NCBI GenBank assembly: GCA_039024435.1
Contig: JBCCQH010000017.1
Location: forward strand, 1 to 64,000
DNA: 64,000 bases
Reading direction: 5' to 3'
Source: JBCCQH01 sp039024435
Lineage (GTDB): Bacteria; Bacteroidota; Bacteroidia; J057; JADKCL01
Of this stretch, positions 18,022 to 26,448 are shown in pieces. How positions within the stretch are numbered: position 1 is the first letter of the stretch; each line of letters starts with the position of its first letter. Below the pieces are notes generated by a model. The model was given only the letters and a program-made list of their open reading frames with translations. It had not been told where the DNA came from and did no database searches. A program made the position numbers and the translations under genes.

Positions 18022-18489
18022 TTAGGGATTGTTGTTGTTTTTGATTGTCATCCACTCAAAGGCAATCTCCATCGTTTCGATGGCGGCCTCGTTGGCGTCC
18101 GATTTCAAGTCCGTCCCTGTGACTTTGGTGGGCCAGGCATTGTGCAAGGTCCAGACCATCGTCGGCTTGTTCTTTTCGTTGAGCAGGGAAATGGTAATCG
18201 TCTCGCGCTTGATCGTATTGAGCTGAATTTTCGCAAACCAAGCGTAAAACTGATTTTGCCCCACGAAAACACCCCGCTTGAGGCTGACATTGCTGTATTT
18301 CTGGACGCCAGGCATCTTAATCGGCCAGGGATTCTTGCTGTTCCCGTGCCGGTACTCGATGATCTGCGCCTCGGCATCCAGGCCGCTGACTTCACTGAAC
18401 GACATTTTGTAGAGGCCACTGGCCCATTTCACGTCGAACTTGAATTTCGGCATGGGCCATATAGCATTCTCGGTTGCTCCAGTTGCCAT
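18022..18489 (-). CDS. eCIS inner tube protein (gp19-like), first copy
   Basis: This 155-aa tube paralogue carries PMPKFKFDVKW, SFSEVSGLDAEAQIIEYRHG, VSLKRGVFVGQNQFYAWF and a C-terminal METMEIAFEWMTIK strand. It follows the sheath by 52 nt. It is clearly homologous to the next gene but diverged, which suggests a distinct position in the tube and not a recent duplication. The poly-Asn end (NNNNP) is unremarkable. Confidence 0.93.
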   Translation of the reverse strand: MATGATENAIWPMPKFKFDVKWASGLYKMSFSEVSGLDAEAQIIEYRHGNSKNPWPIKMPGVQKYSNVSLKRGVFVGQNQFYAWFAKIQLNTIKRETITISLLNEKNKPTMVWTLHNAWPTKVTGTDLKSDANEAAIETMEIAFEWMTIKNNNNP

Positions 18490-18541
18490 TTTATGTCTTG
18501 ATTAATGATTTAACGATGAGAAATGATCAAAGGAGCAGGGA

Positions 18542-20626
18542 TCAGGACGTCGCCATCATCTGCTCGTAGGTAATGATGATGAATTCAGCCGGGTGGATCA
18601 TGGCCAGCTTGACCGAGACCCGCATGATGCCGTCCAGGATGTCCTGGGCAGTCATGGTCGCACCCAGTCCGCACTCCACTTTGTAGGCATCCGCCGCCTT
18701 GGCGCCTTGCAAGCCCCCAGAAAGCCAGATGCTGTTCAGGAAGTTCTCAATCATGCTGGTGCAGGAATCCCAGGTCGCCTCGTCATTCGGGGCAAAGACA
18801 AAGCTTTGTGTGGCATTGGCGACCGACTGCTCGATCATGATCAGCGTCCGGCGCACCGCAACGTAGCGGTAATTTTCGTCGTTGCCGTCGAGGGTACGCG
18901 CCCCCCAAACGATGGCCGGTCCGCGACCATAAAATGAGCGAATCACGTTGACCGATTTTCCGGCGAGGACGTCGACGTTCAGCGGCGCTTGCTGCTGGTC
19001 GTTGATGCTCACCGTCGGCGAGACCACCGAGTCGATGTTGACGTTGGCGGGGGAATTCCACACCCCTACTGTGTTGTCGTTCATGGTGTAGACTCCCGCC
19101 ATCGCACCGCTGGGCGGCAGGATGTTCCACTTGTTGGCGATGGCCTGCATGAGGGTTTTATAACTCGGATCCGAATTTTCCATCGCCGTGTTGTTCTGCT
19201 TGAGCAGGGTCTTGCAGTTGGTGATGACCCCATTGAGCGCCTGCAGCATCAGGTTGAAAGCATTCTGGTAGGCGACGCTGGCTAGGTTGTAAGCTTCGAT
19301 CGCTTGGATACTCGGATCGCCGGCCAGGGTTCCGTAGGGGTCGGCCGTGGCGGCGGTCAGCTTCCAGGTGCCCATGCCCGAGTTGATCGGGGTTTTGGGG
19401 ACGCCGCCGGGGAAATTGGTTTCGTAGGCCGCCAGGCTTTCGAGGGTTTGGGCCAGGGTGCCGTTGGCGCTGGTAAAGTTGGCTACCGCTCCGATCAGGT
19501 CCGAATCGACCAGTTTGAGATTGGGATTGGTACTGCTGCTGCCCTTGGAGCCGAGCTGGAAAAGGATGTTGTACATGTCCGCAATCACCGTACCCTGCTG
19601 CGCCAACATGCCCGCTTGCGGGGTGCTGCCTTGGTCGGCGCTCGGCGGGGTGCCCTTGAAGTAGGAGGTCCAGGTGATGTAAGCGGGGCCGCTCCCGGCA
19701 GCCGGCGCCGGCGGAACGAGCAGGTATTTCTCCAAGGTCTGCTCGTCTGTGGTCAGGCTGCCCAGGGCCGTGACAATCGGCCCGGCAAACAGATCAGTCA
19801 TTTTCACCGGGGTATAGCCCGCCGGCGGTTGGGCCGGCTGGTAGACATTCGCGTAGGTCACGTCCGATGTATCCACGATGGAAGTATTGAGCCAGGGATA
19901 GTAGGCCACTCCGTAACTCAGCGAATTCAGTCCAATGGCATTCCGGAAGGCAGAAATCACCCCGGTCGATACGTCCTGGTCCCCTTGCCAAATGTCGAGT
20001 AGCGCCACCCGATCCATCAACTCTCCGGCCTGCATCAACATCTGCTGTTGCAGCACGACGTAGTCATTCTTGCTCGAAAGCGAAAGTCCATCGGACATAA
20101 CGATCATCGTGGGCTTGGGAAACTGAATGGTCCGGAGCGCCGCCAATCCATCCAGCAGATCTTCTTTCGCGGCCACGGTTACCACGTCTTCAGTTTTGCC
20201 GGCAACATCCGTCGGTGTGAAGTATTCCCCCACCGAAACGATGTAAGCCTGTCCCCCACCGTTCATGTAGAACAGTTGCACGCTGTTGTAAACATAGAAG
20301 TTGGCCGAGGCCGCTTCCTTCACCGCATAGTACTCCCCGCCCATGGTAAAGTCGTAGGTCCCGGGGGCCGGAACGGGCTTTCCGGGAGGCGGCGCCACTT
20401 TGACGACAGGAAATTGGGTCGGGGCGGCCCCCCCAAAGTACTTGGTGTATTCGGCCAAACTGGAAATGAGCACCGGCAGGTTGTGGACGGACTTTCCGCG
20501 CACCGTGGCCATTTCCGTGTAGCCGATGAAGGCGGGTATCGCCGTGGGGACCTCGCCGATTGAGGGCGGGAAGGCGCTTTTTTCTACAGTGTAGACCCCG
20601 GGAGTTTGAGGATTATTAGCGTTCAT
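18542..20626 (-). CDS. eCIS contractile sheath protein
   Basis: The 694-aa protein starts with TPGVYTVEKSAFPPSIGEVP and continues with TAIPAFIGYTE, the conserved sheath N-terminus. It has the long variable middle domain expected of Afp2/3-like sheaths. It ends with the conserved sheath fold: NVIRSFYGRGPAIVWGARTL, YRYVAVRRTLIMIEQSV, ATWDSCTSMIENFLNSIWL, and LAMIHPAEFIIITYEQM. It wraps the tube and contracts to drive it. Only one sheath gene is visible, whereas Afp has three, so all sheath rings are probably identical here. Confidence 0.95.
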   Translation of the reverse strand: MNANNPQTPGVYTVEKSAFPPSIGEVPTAIPAFIGYTEMATVRGKSVHNLPVLISSLAEYTKYFGGAAPTQFPVVKVAPPPGKPVPAPGTYDFTMGGEYYAVKEAASANFYVYNSVQLFYMNGGGQAYIVSVGEYFTPTDVAGKTEDVVTVAAKEDLLDGLAALRTIQFPKPTMIVMSDGLSLSSKNDYVVLQQQMLMQAGELMDRVALLDIWQGDQDVSTGVISAFRNAIGLNSLSYGVAYYPWLNTSIVDTSDVTYANVYQPAQPPAGYTPVKMTDLFAGPIVTALGSLTTDEQTLEKYLLVPPAPAAGSGPAYITWTSYFKGTPPSADQGSTPQAGMLAQQGTVIADMYNILFQLGSKGSSSTNPNLKLVDSDLIGAVANFTSANGTLAQTLESLAAYETNFPGGVPKTPINSGMGTWKLTAATADPYGTLAGDPSIQAIEAYNLASVAYQNAFNLMLQALNGVITNCKTLLKQNNTAMENSDPSYKTLMQAIANKWNILPPSGAMAGVYTMNDNTVGVWNSPANVNIDSVVSPTVSINDQQQAPLNVDVLAGKSVNVIRSFYGRGPAIVWGARTLDGNDENYRYVAVRRTLIMIEQSVANATQSFVFAPNDEATWDSCTSMIENFLNSIWLSGGLQGAKAADAYKVECGLGATMTAQDILDGIMRVSVKLAMIHPAEFIIITYEQMMATS

Positions 20627-20661
20627 GGACGTATTGAATCAGGTATGATGCGAAATTTCAG

Positions 20662-21681
20662 TTACAGGTGGACGTGCAAGTCCGACAATAGCACTTGTTC
20701 GGTGCGCAGCAATCCGGTCTGGTTCCCAAATTGGGCCGGCGTCGGATGCGGAAGCTGAACCTGGGCATTGTTACTGCCCATCCGCAGCTTGAAGTCGTAG
20801 TGGCGCTGCTTTTCGTAGGACAAAGGAGACGTCGCGGTAAAAGACAGCAGGTGCCGGCCATTTTTCTTGTACGGCGTAGAAGGAACGAAACCGATCTGGT
20901 GTCCATCGTAAGACGCCGGATCAATCGATACCGATTGGTCAGTAATCGGATAAGGAGAAGAAATCGTGTAGCGATAATAGGTACGGCGGCTGCGAAATAC
21001 CAAGCGGTAGCTCTCGGAAAAGAAACCGCGGTGGTGGTTGACATCCCATTCAAATATCGCTAAGGGCCGCAGGGGACTGCCGGTAATGTCGAGGAAAAAG
21101 TCGGTCTTCCAGCTTTTTCCACTGGCAAATTCAAGCTTCACGCTGTAAGCGCCCCCCGGCATTTCCCGCATGTCGATCTGGTAGGCGGAGATTGGAATAT
21201 TGCGGTACTTCATTTGCCGCAACTCCTTGCCCGCGTAGCGGCTGAGGGTGGCCGCGGTGAGCACCGCTTTGTTTTTCTGCCCCAAGTAGTTTTCCGGGAT
21301 CGCCAGTTTGGGAATGCGCCCTTGCCAGGCAATCGCCTTGGCAAACAGTTGCGGATTCTTCGAATTGAGGTTCGAAAAGTACCAGACTTGACGGGGGGTG
21401 CCCGGTTCTTCCAGCACCCGCAGGATGTTCTGGTCGCGCAAGCGGATGTAAAATGAGTAGCGGGACTCCGGAAGTTGGGAATCCGGAACCCGGTCGCCGT
21501 ACCCCCGCGAAATGAAGAACCCCCCCAATATATCGCGGAACTGATACCCAGGAGCTGGATTCATGAATGCCGGCGGTTCAGCGGGGGAAAATTTAAAGTA
21601 TTGCTGCCCAATCGCTCCGCCTTCGAGGGTGTCGACTTTTACCGTGACAATGCTCCGATAGGTGACCTCACGCGTATTCAT
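20662..21681 (-). CDS. Unknown 339-aa eCIS protein between cap and sheath genes
   Basis: I do not recognise a named family. The protein is beta-rich and hydrophilic, with no signal peptide or membrane segment. Recognisable stretches include SRYSFYIRLRDQNILRVLEE near residues 70-90, VWYFSNLNSKNPQLFAKAI near 100-120, and a C-terminal part with SSPYPITDQSVSIDPA and NAQVQLPHPTPAQFG. Its ATG overlaps the stop of the DUF4255/Pvc16-like gene as ATGA, and it precedes the sheath by 35 nt. By position it is a candidate cap-adaptor or terminator partner, joining the last tube/sheath ring to the cap. That role is inference only. Confidence 0.7.
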   Translation of the reverse strand: MNTREVTYRSIVTVKVDTLEGGAIGQQYFKFSPAEPPAFMNPAPGYQFRDILGGFFISRGYGDRVPDSQLPESRYSFYIRLRDQNILRVLEEPGTPRQVWYFSNLNSKNPQLFAKAIAWQGRIPKLAIPENYLGQKNKAVLTAATLSRYAGKELRQMKYRNIPISAYQIDMREMPGGAYSVKLEFASGKSWKTDFFLDITGSPLRPLAIFEWDVNHHRGFFSESYRLVFRSRRTYYRYTISSPYPITDQSVSIDPASYDGHQIGFVPSTPYKKNGRHLLSFTATSPLSYEKQRHYDFKLRMGSNNAQVQLPHPTPAQFGNQTGLLRTEQVLLSDLHVHL

Positions 21682-22259
21682 AACGGGCTTACCTCGTCTT
21701 CAACGGTGATGATTTGGGGGGCAGTGGCGGTGGTACTCGGGTCGGAAACGGCAATCAGTTGCATTTTGTACAGTACCGAAGGCATGTACTTGGCTCCGAT
21801 CAAGTTCCACATGTAGCTCTTCTGGACAAAATCCTGCGATTCAAAGTGGAAGTCCAATTTTTGCACACTGGCCGGTAGGGTAGGAAAGCTGTCGCGGTCC
21901 ATCTGCGGGTGCTGCTGAAAAAACTCCAGCACAAAGCTTAAAAAGTTGAGTGCGTCGACCGTATTTTTTGCCTTGAAGTAGCCGGAAAAAAGCAAGTACA
22001 CGTTTAAATGGATCGCCGAAAAGTCAATTGCTCCGCCGTAACCCGGGTAGGCACCCGCATTATAGGAGTACGCCGATCCATCCTTGCGCAGGTCTACCAT
22101 CGTCATTACGATCACATTATCGGTCGTAATGGCGAGGGATCCGTCCTGGTTGAAGATCGGTGAGATCACGACCTTATTCGTTCCCGGCCCGTAGCCTTGC
22201 TTTCGCGCTATGTAGGAATTCAATTGGTCGCCAATATATGCAATGACTTTTCCAAGCAT
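21678..22259 (-). CDS. eCIS tail terminator/cap protein, DUF4255 (Pvc16 N-terminal) family
   Basis: The 193-aa protein opens MLGKVIAYIGDQLNSYIARK and continues with VVISPIFNQDGSL and NVIVMTMVDLRKDGSAYSYN. It then has FSAIHLNVYLLFSGYFKAKN followed by LNFLSFVLEFFQQHP and ends with YMPSVLYKMQLIAVSD. This pattern is characteristic of DUF4255/Pvc16-N proteins, which cap the distal end of the tube and sheath in Afp and PVC (Afp16/Pvc16). It is the first gene of the operon; the 197 nt upstream contain the rlmD terminator but no clear consensus promoter. Confidence 0.9.
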   Translation of the reverse strand: MLGKVIAYIGDQLNSYIARKQGYGPGTNKVVISPIFNQDGSLAITTDNVIVMTMVDLRKDGSAYSYNAGAYPGYGGAIDFSAIHLNVYLLFSGYFKAKNTVDALNFLSFVLEFFQQHPQMDRDSFPTLPASVQKLDFHFESQDFVQKSYMWNLIGAKYMPSVLYKMQLIAVSDPSTTATAPQIITVEDEVSPL

Positions 22260-22335
22260 TGGCGTCTACCATTTATCCATATCACTTTCTAAATATTGTA
22301 AGATTAATCTGGAATTGCAAATCGATTCACCAACA
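22260..22335 (-). promoter_or_regulatory. Presumed promoter/leader of the eCIS operon
   Basis: This AT-rich stretch separates the tandem hairpins after rlmD from the first eCIS start codon. A promoter is expected here because all downstream genes are co-directional. The sequence shows TTG and TATTT elements (TTGCAATTCC... ...TATTTAG on the minus strand) spaced about 22 nt apart, which is a poor match to the TTG-N19-TAnnTTTG consensus. Transcription may need an activator or an alternative sigma factor. Confidence 0.3.
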
Positions 22336-22381
22336 TTTAACGGCAGAATGATTCCGTTAAAAACCGCCAAAATTGCGGTTT
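22336..22381 (-). terminator. Tandem hairpins after rlmD, likely intrinsic terminator
   Basis: In the minus direction the first hairpin has arms AAACCGC and GCGGTTT (22381-22361, 7-nt loop) followed by a T-run. A second one with arms TTTAACGG and CCGTTAAA (10-nt loop) overlaps it by one base. The pair lies about 75 nt after the rlmD stop and would separate rlmD from the eCIS operon. Confidence 0.65.
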
Positions 22382-22456
22382 AAATGCTGTATTCGGTGAC
22401 TTTGGGCTCAGCAGTTGCCCGCGTCGGAAAGACGTCCGCGCATCGGCGTACCGGGC

Positions 22457-23869
22457 TTAGGCTTTCAGTTCCAGATAGGCTACATTCTCCACGTGGCTGG
22501 TCTGGGGAAACATATCGACTGGCTGGACGTAGACGACCCGGTAGGCTTCCGAAAGCAGGGCCAAATCACGGGCTTGGGTGGCCGGGTTGCAGGAAACGTA
22601 GACGATCCGGGGAGCACGCATCTGGAGAAGTTGTTGTACCACGGGCTGGTCCATGCCATTGCGGGGTGGATCGGTGATGACCAGGTCCGGCCGGCCGTGG
22701 ACGTCGACAAATTCATCTTTCAGCAGTTCCTTCATGTTCCCAGCATGGAAGCTCAGGTGATCGAGTCCGTTCAGTTCCAGGTTTGTGTAAGCGTCCCGTA
22801 CCGCTGATTCCACGTACTCAATGCCCACGATTTTGTCCGCCAGGTCACTGACGTAAATCCCGATTGAACCCGCGCCGCAGTAGAGGTCGTAAATCGTTCC
22901 GACCTTCTCCCCAATCGCCTTGCGCACCTCGTCGTAAAGCACGCGGGCCTGGTGGGTATTGGTCTGGAAAAAACTCGTCGGACTCACACGAAACTTCCAC
23001 CGTCCCAGGTGCTCGGTGATGTAGGCTGGCCCTTTCCAGATCCGGGGCTCCAGATTTGAGTAGGTGGAGTTCCACTTGTGGTTGTACATCCAGACAAAGG
23101 AGGTAATCTGAGGAAACTTATCCGCCAAATGGCCAAACAAACCGTCTACCTCCGTGGGATCCTCCTCCCCGACGATCATCATCAGCATCAGTTCCCGGGT
23201 GCCTTCACTTGTCCGGAATACCATATTGCGAAAGTAACCCGTATGCATGCGCAGGTCATACCAAGTCAGTTCCCGCTGACGGGTATAGGCCCGGATTTCA
23301 TTGCGGATTTCGTCGATCACCGGCCAGTGCAGGTGACAGTTCTCAATGTCGATGACCTTATCAAAAAATTTTGCGACGTGGTAGCCCACCGCTCCGTACC
23401 AGTCAATCGGCTCCCCCTTTTTGATGACATGCCCGGGCACCCACTGCCGGTTGGAAAAGGAAAATTCGACTTTATTGCGGTAGTTGTACGGCAATTCGCA
23501 GCCCATGATTGGGCGCTCCTCCTCGATCTCGAGGTGGCCAATGCGCTTGAAAGTATCGCGCACCATTTTTTCCTTGTAAAAAAGCTGCTTGTCGTAACTC
23601 AGGTTTTGCCACTTACATCCCCCACAATCCCCAAAATGAAAGCAGCGCGCCTTCACCCGGTCCGGCGAGCGCTCGAGCATGCGGTCAATCAACCCCGTCG
23701 GGACGCCCTTCTCCTTGCCGGTTACCCGGACATTGATGCGGTCGCCTGGCACCGCCTTGTGGACAAAAAATACCTCTCCGTCCTTCTTGCCGATTCCTTT
23801 GCCTTTGCTGGAAGTATCGACGATGGTGACGTCTTCGACTACGTACTGCTTCTTCTTTTTCCTTCCCAT
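22457..23869 (-). CDS. rlmD: 23S rRNA (uracil-C5) methyltransferase, RlmD/TrmA family
   Basis: The start chosen is ATG 23869 (MGRKKKKQYVVEDV), giving 470 aa; an in-frame extension to 23941 is not family-like. An N-terminal TRAM domain precedes an iron-sulphur site with CFHFGDCGGCKWQNL (about residues 75-90). The SAM-binding motif LYCGAGSIGIYV lies near 340, ITDPPRNGMD near 405, and the catalytic cysteine in YVSCNPATQARDL near 425. These residues support transfer of a methyl group to C5 of a uracil in 23S rRNA (RlmD position U1939 in E. coli). RlmCD-type double specificity is common in this family, so the exact target is inferred. Confidence 0.9.
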   Translation of the reverse strand: MGRKKKKQYVVEDVTIVDTSSKGKGIGKKDGEVFFVHKAVPGDRINVRVTGKEKGVPTGLIDRMLERSPDRVKARCFHFGDCGGCKWQNLSYDKQLFYKEKMVRDTFKRIGHLEIEEERPIMGCELPYNYRNKVEFSFSNRQWVPGHVIKKGEPIDWYGAVGYHVAKFFDKVIDIENCHLHWPVIDEIRNEIRAYTRQRELTWYDLRMHTGYFRNMVFRTSEGTRELMLMMIVGEEDPTEVDGLFGHLADKFPQITSFVWMYNHKWNSTYSNLEPRIWKGPAYITEHLGRWKFRVSPTSFFQTNTHQARVLYDEVRKAIGEKVGTIYDLYCGAGSIGIYVSDLADKIVGIEYVESAVRDAYTNLELNGLDHLSFHAGNMKELLKDEFVDVHGRPDLVITDPPRNGMDQPVVQQLLQMRAPRIVYVSCNPATQARDLALLSEAYRVVYVQPVDMFPQTSHVENVAYLELKA

Positions 23870-24056
23870 GAAATGCGCGTTCAAACTCCGCTTAGGGGCG
23901 ATTTCGATGCAATCCTGCGATTTTGCCGGCGCAGATTTCAAAAATCATTTTTAAACCGCCTTTTAGTTCAACCAATTGAGCAGCAAAGATCTCAAAATGG
24001 CGCTTGAATCGCAAGGCGTGGGGGATATTGCCGATAAATCAATCGCGCAGGGGTTT

Positions 24057-24563
24057 TTACCGAAGCGGTCGCAAAAGGCGGGCGGCCAAAACGGCGGCGG
24101 CAAACTTGATCGCAATCGGATAGGCAAAGGGAAACAGCCCCACCTCCAAGGTTGCCGCCCAAGGCATGCCCGTTTCCAGCTTCAATCCCGCCAGCCCAAA
24201 AGCAAAAATCACCGTTTGCCCACTCAACGTCGCCAGGGCATCCCGCACCAATACTGGCTTTCGCCAGAAGGCAATCACTCCTACCACCACACTCGCGGCA
24301 AAATAACCGATCAAATAGCCCCCGGTCGGACCCGCCAAGTGGGTCAGGCCCGCGCCGCCATCGGCGAACACCGGGACGCCCAAAATGCCCACCGTGAGGT
24401 ACAAAAGCGTACTGAGTCCTCCCAGACGGGGCCCAAGCACCAAGCCCGCCAACAACACAAAGAAGTCAGAAAGGATGAAGGGAACGGGTCCCAGGGGCAA
24501 CTCTACCTGCGCCCCCACTGCCATGAGCAGAGCAAAGATCGGAATGGCCAGGCGCCGACGCAT
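24057..24563 (-). CDS. bioY: Biotin transporter BioY
   Basis: This 168-aa membrane protein has about six transmembrane helices and the BioY family features: VELPLGPVPFILSDFFVLLA near the N-terminus and a segment containing GPTGGYLIGYFAA. It is the substrate-binding (S) component for biotin uptake, either alone or with an ECF energising module; no ecfA or ecfT genes are nearby. Its ATG overlaps the upstream gene's stop (ATGA), so the two are coupled. accD, a biotin-pathway enzyme subunit, lies 6 kb away on the same strand. Confidence 0.88.
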   Translation of the reverse strand: MRRRLAIPIFALLMAVGAQVELPLGPVPFILSDFFVLLAGLVLGPRLGGLSTLLYLTVGILGVPVFADGGAGLTHLAGPTGGYLIGYFAASVVVGVIAFWRKPVLVRDALATLSGQTVIFAFGLAGLKLETGMPWAATLEVGLFPFAYPIAIKFAAAVLAARLLRPLR

Positions 24564-24982
24564 CAGCCGCGCCGCTCGAACCGCACCGAAATGCCCCCCC
24601 CATTGCCCCCATTGCCCCCGTTACCGCTATTGCCGTCGCCACGGTTGTTTTGCCGGGGCGGATCCAGGAAATAGCTGACGATGCTGATGATCAACGATCC
24701 CCAAACTGCCGGCCAAAAACCATCGACGGTGAAATCGGGCACCAAATCCCCGGCAAAGATCAGCAAGGCCGCATTGATCACCACCAGGAAGAATCCCAGG
24801 GTCAGGATGATCAGCGGGATGGAGATGAGTTGCAGGATCGGTTTGACGATGGCGTTCAACAACGCCAGCACCAAGGCCACCAAGATGGCGGTCCAAAAAT
24901 CGTCCACGGTAATTCCGTTCACCCAAGTGGCGGCGAGGTATACCGCCAATGCGGTGCCGAGGACTTTGAATATTGTTCTCAT
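24563..24982 (-). CDS. Small membrane protein, phage-holin-like family IV (YvlD-type)
   Basis: Starting at ATG 24982 (MRTIFKVLGTALAVYLAATW), this is a 139-aa protein with about four hydrophobic segments, including AILVALVLALLNAIVKPILQ followed by LISIPLIILTLGFFLVVINA. That arrangement is the signature of the YvlD-type 'phage holin family' proteins, which are chromosomal membrane proteins of unknown role. It ends in a Gly/Asn-rich tail (NNRGDGNSGNGGNGGNGGG). An upstream extension to 25066 has no support. Confidence 0.8.
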   Translation of the reverse strand: MRTIFKVLGTALAVYLAATWVNGITVDDFWTAILVALVLALLNAIVKPILQLISIPLIILTLGFFLVVINAALLIFAGDLVPDFTVDGFWPAVWGSLIISIVSYFLDPPRQNNRGDGNSGNGGNGGNGGGISVRFERRG

Positions 24983-25381
24983 TGGTACGGGTTTGTTCTT
25001 TAATATATCGAATTTTTCCCGAAAAAGTTGCCCCAAATGTGCCGCCAAAATCTGGTTGGCAAGCACGGGAATGGGGCGGTGCTTCGTTTTCTCGAAGGCT
25101 TGGGCGACCTTTTGCTTTGATCAGCGCCGACCGGTTCGCAATGGGGGCCGGGCAGTCCTGCAGTTCGATCTTTCTTGCGCGGACAAGCGGATTCAGAGGC
25201 CCGCCGCCGTCCGGTAATCCCACGCGGCTCGGGGCAAAGACCCAATTTAGGGCAAAGTCAGCTCCCCCCCCCTCGGGGTGCTCCGCCGGCGGCTTTGCGG
25301 GAGGAAAACGGGATGGTGGATCGGGGCTTCCGCTGTCGAAAATGATCGGGTATTGCGGAGGGATCATTGTGGATAACGGAA
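24983..25381. other. Intergenic stretch without a supported gene
   Basis: About 400 bp of GC-rich sequence between the holin-like gene and the epimerase terminator. Long frames cross it on the minus strand, but they are Pro/Arg-rich, differ in composition from neighbouring proteins and run into the holin-like gene in another frame. No tRNA, promoter consensus or repeat was identified beyond a run of nine C residues near 25266. Confidence 0.5.
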
Positions 25382-25421
25382 AAACGTCCCGGAGTCCTAC
25401 GCAGCGACTCCCGGGACGTTT
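25382..25421 (-). terminator. Intrinsic terminator after the epimerase gene
   Basis: Arms AAACGTCCCGG-AGTC and GACT-C-CCGGGACGTTT form a 15-bp stem with one bulged C and a 9-nt loop. In the minus direction it is followed by TTTTT and lies 22 nt after the epimerase stop. Confidence 0.85.
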
Positions 25422-25443
25422 CCCGATTGCGAAATCGGATGGA

Positions 25444-26436
25444 TCAGACTTTCAAGGCTGCGCTTTTGTAGGCGATGATATCCTTGAGTATCCCATCCAG
25501 ATCGTACTCAATTTCAAAATCGAGTGCCTTCTTGAGTTTGGTGATATCGGCGGTGCGGCGCATCATGTCTTCGAACCCTTTGCCGTAAGCATCCTGGTAA
25601 GAAATATGGACCAACTTGCTCGAACTCTCCGCCAGATCGATGATGCGCTGCGCGAGGTAGTTGATGCTGACTTCAAATGGGTTGCCCACATTGAAGACTT
25701 CCCCCAGTCCCTTGCCGGTGTCCATCAAGCCCCGTACCGCGCGGATCGCGTCCTTGACGTGCATAAAGCTGCGCTGTTGTTCGCCGGTGCCAAATACCAC
25801 GACATCTTCCCCGCGCAGTGCCTGCTCGACAAAATTGGGGATGACCATGCCGTAGTTCGACAACTGCTGGGGACCAACCGTATTGAAGAAACGCGCCACG
25901 ACAACTTGGGTGCCGTGCTGCTTGTGATAGGCCAGGGAGAGGAATTCGTCCAGGGCCTTGGTATTGGCGTAGGCCCAACGGTGATTCTGGGTTGAACCTT
26001 CGACCCGGTAATCATCCTCCACCAGCTTGCGCTGACCGGTGGGGTCAAGCTTGTCCAGACTACGGCCGTACACCTCAGAAGTAGATGCCACCATGACCCG
26101 CTTGCCGAAATCGTTGACCGCCTCCAGGACGAAATCGATCCCCCGTACATTGTCGAGAATGGTGAGCACGGGATTCTCCATGATATACTTGACGCCGACC
26201 GGAGCCGCGAGGTGGTAGACGTGGTCCGCCCATTCGATCAGAGGACGGACCGTATCTCGGTGGGCGACATTGCCTTCGATAAAGAGAAAACGGTCATGAA
26301 AACGGAACGGATCGAGGTTTTCGATCCGTCCGGTGCTGAGATTGTCCAGCACTTTGATTTCATTTCCGTCGTCCAGCAGTGCTTGGACCAGGTTTGACCC
26401 AATAAATCCTGCGCCGCCTGTTACGAGTATTCGCAT
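25444..26436 (-). CDS. NAD-dependent epimerase/dehydratase (extended SDR), nucleotide-sugar type
   Basis: The 330-aa protein has the Rossmann motif TGGAGFIGSNL at residues 6-16, followed by DNLSTGR. The catalytic set is visible as the Ser/Thr around VASTSEVYG and the YxxxK of WAYANTKALDE. RFFNTVGPQQ and the FVEQALRGEDVVVFGTGEQ and RSFMHVKDAIRA stretches are typical of UDP-glucuronate decarboxylase or UDP-glucose 4-epimerase relatives. The exact sugar cannot be fixed from sequence alone. It lies 12 nt after pnp and ends at a strong terminator, so it may be co-transcribed with pnp. The likely role is supplying activated sugars for surface polysaccharide. Confidence 0.85.
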   Translation of the reverse strand: MRILVTGGAGFIGSNLVQALLDDGNEIKVLDNLSTGRIENLDPFRFHDRFLFIEGNVAHRDTVRPLIEWADHVYHLAAPVGVKYIMENPVLTILDNVRGIDFVLEAVNDFGKRVMVASTSEVYGRSLDKLDPTGQRKLVEDDYRVEGSTQNHRWAYANTKALDEFLSLAYHKQHGTQVVVARFFNTVGPQQLSNYGMVIPNFVEQALRGEDVVVFGTGEQQRSFMHVKDAIRAVRGLMDTGKGLGEVFNVGNPFEVSINYLAQRIIDLAESSSKLVHISYQDAYGKGFEDMMRRTADITKLKKALDFEIEYDLDGILKDIIAYKSAALKV

Positions 26437-26448
26437 GAGTTAGACGTG

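Noticed and set aside
1..22259. Type VI secretion system or R-type tailocin
   Set aside because: No TssJ, TssL, TssM or ClpV-type genes, lysis or phage regulatory genes are visible, whereas DUF4255, LysM and DUF5908 proteins fit eCIS.
24627..25367. A 246-aa minus-strand frame crossing the holin-like gene
   Set aside because: It overlaps the membrane protein in a different frame, and its sequence is low-complexity and family-less.
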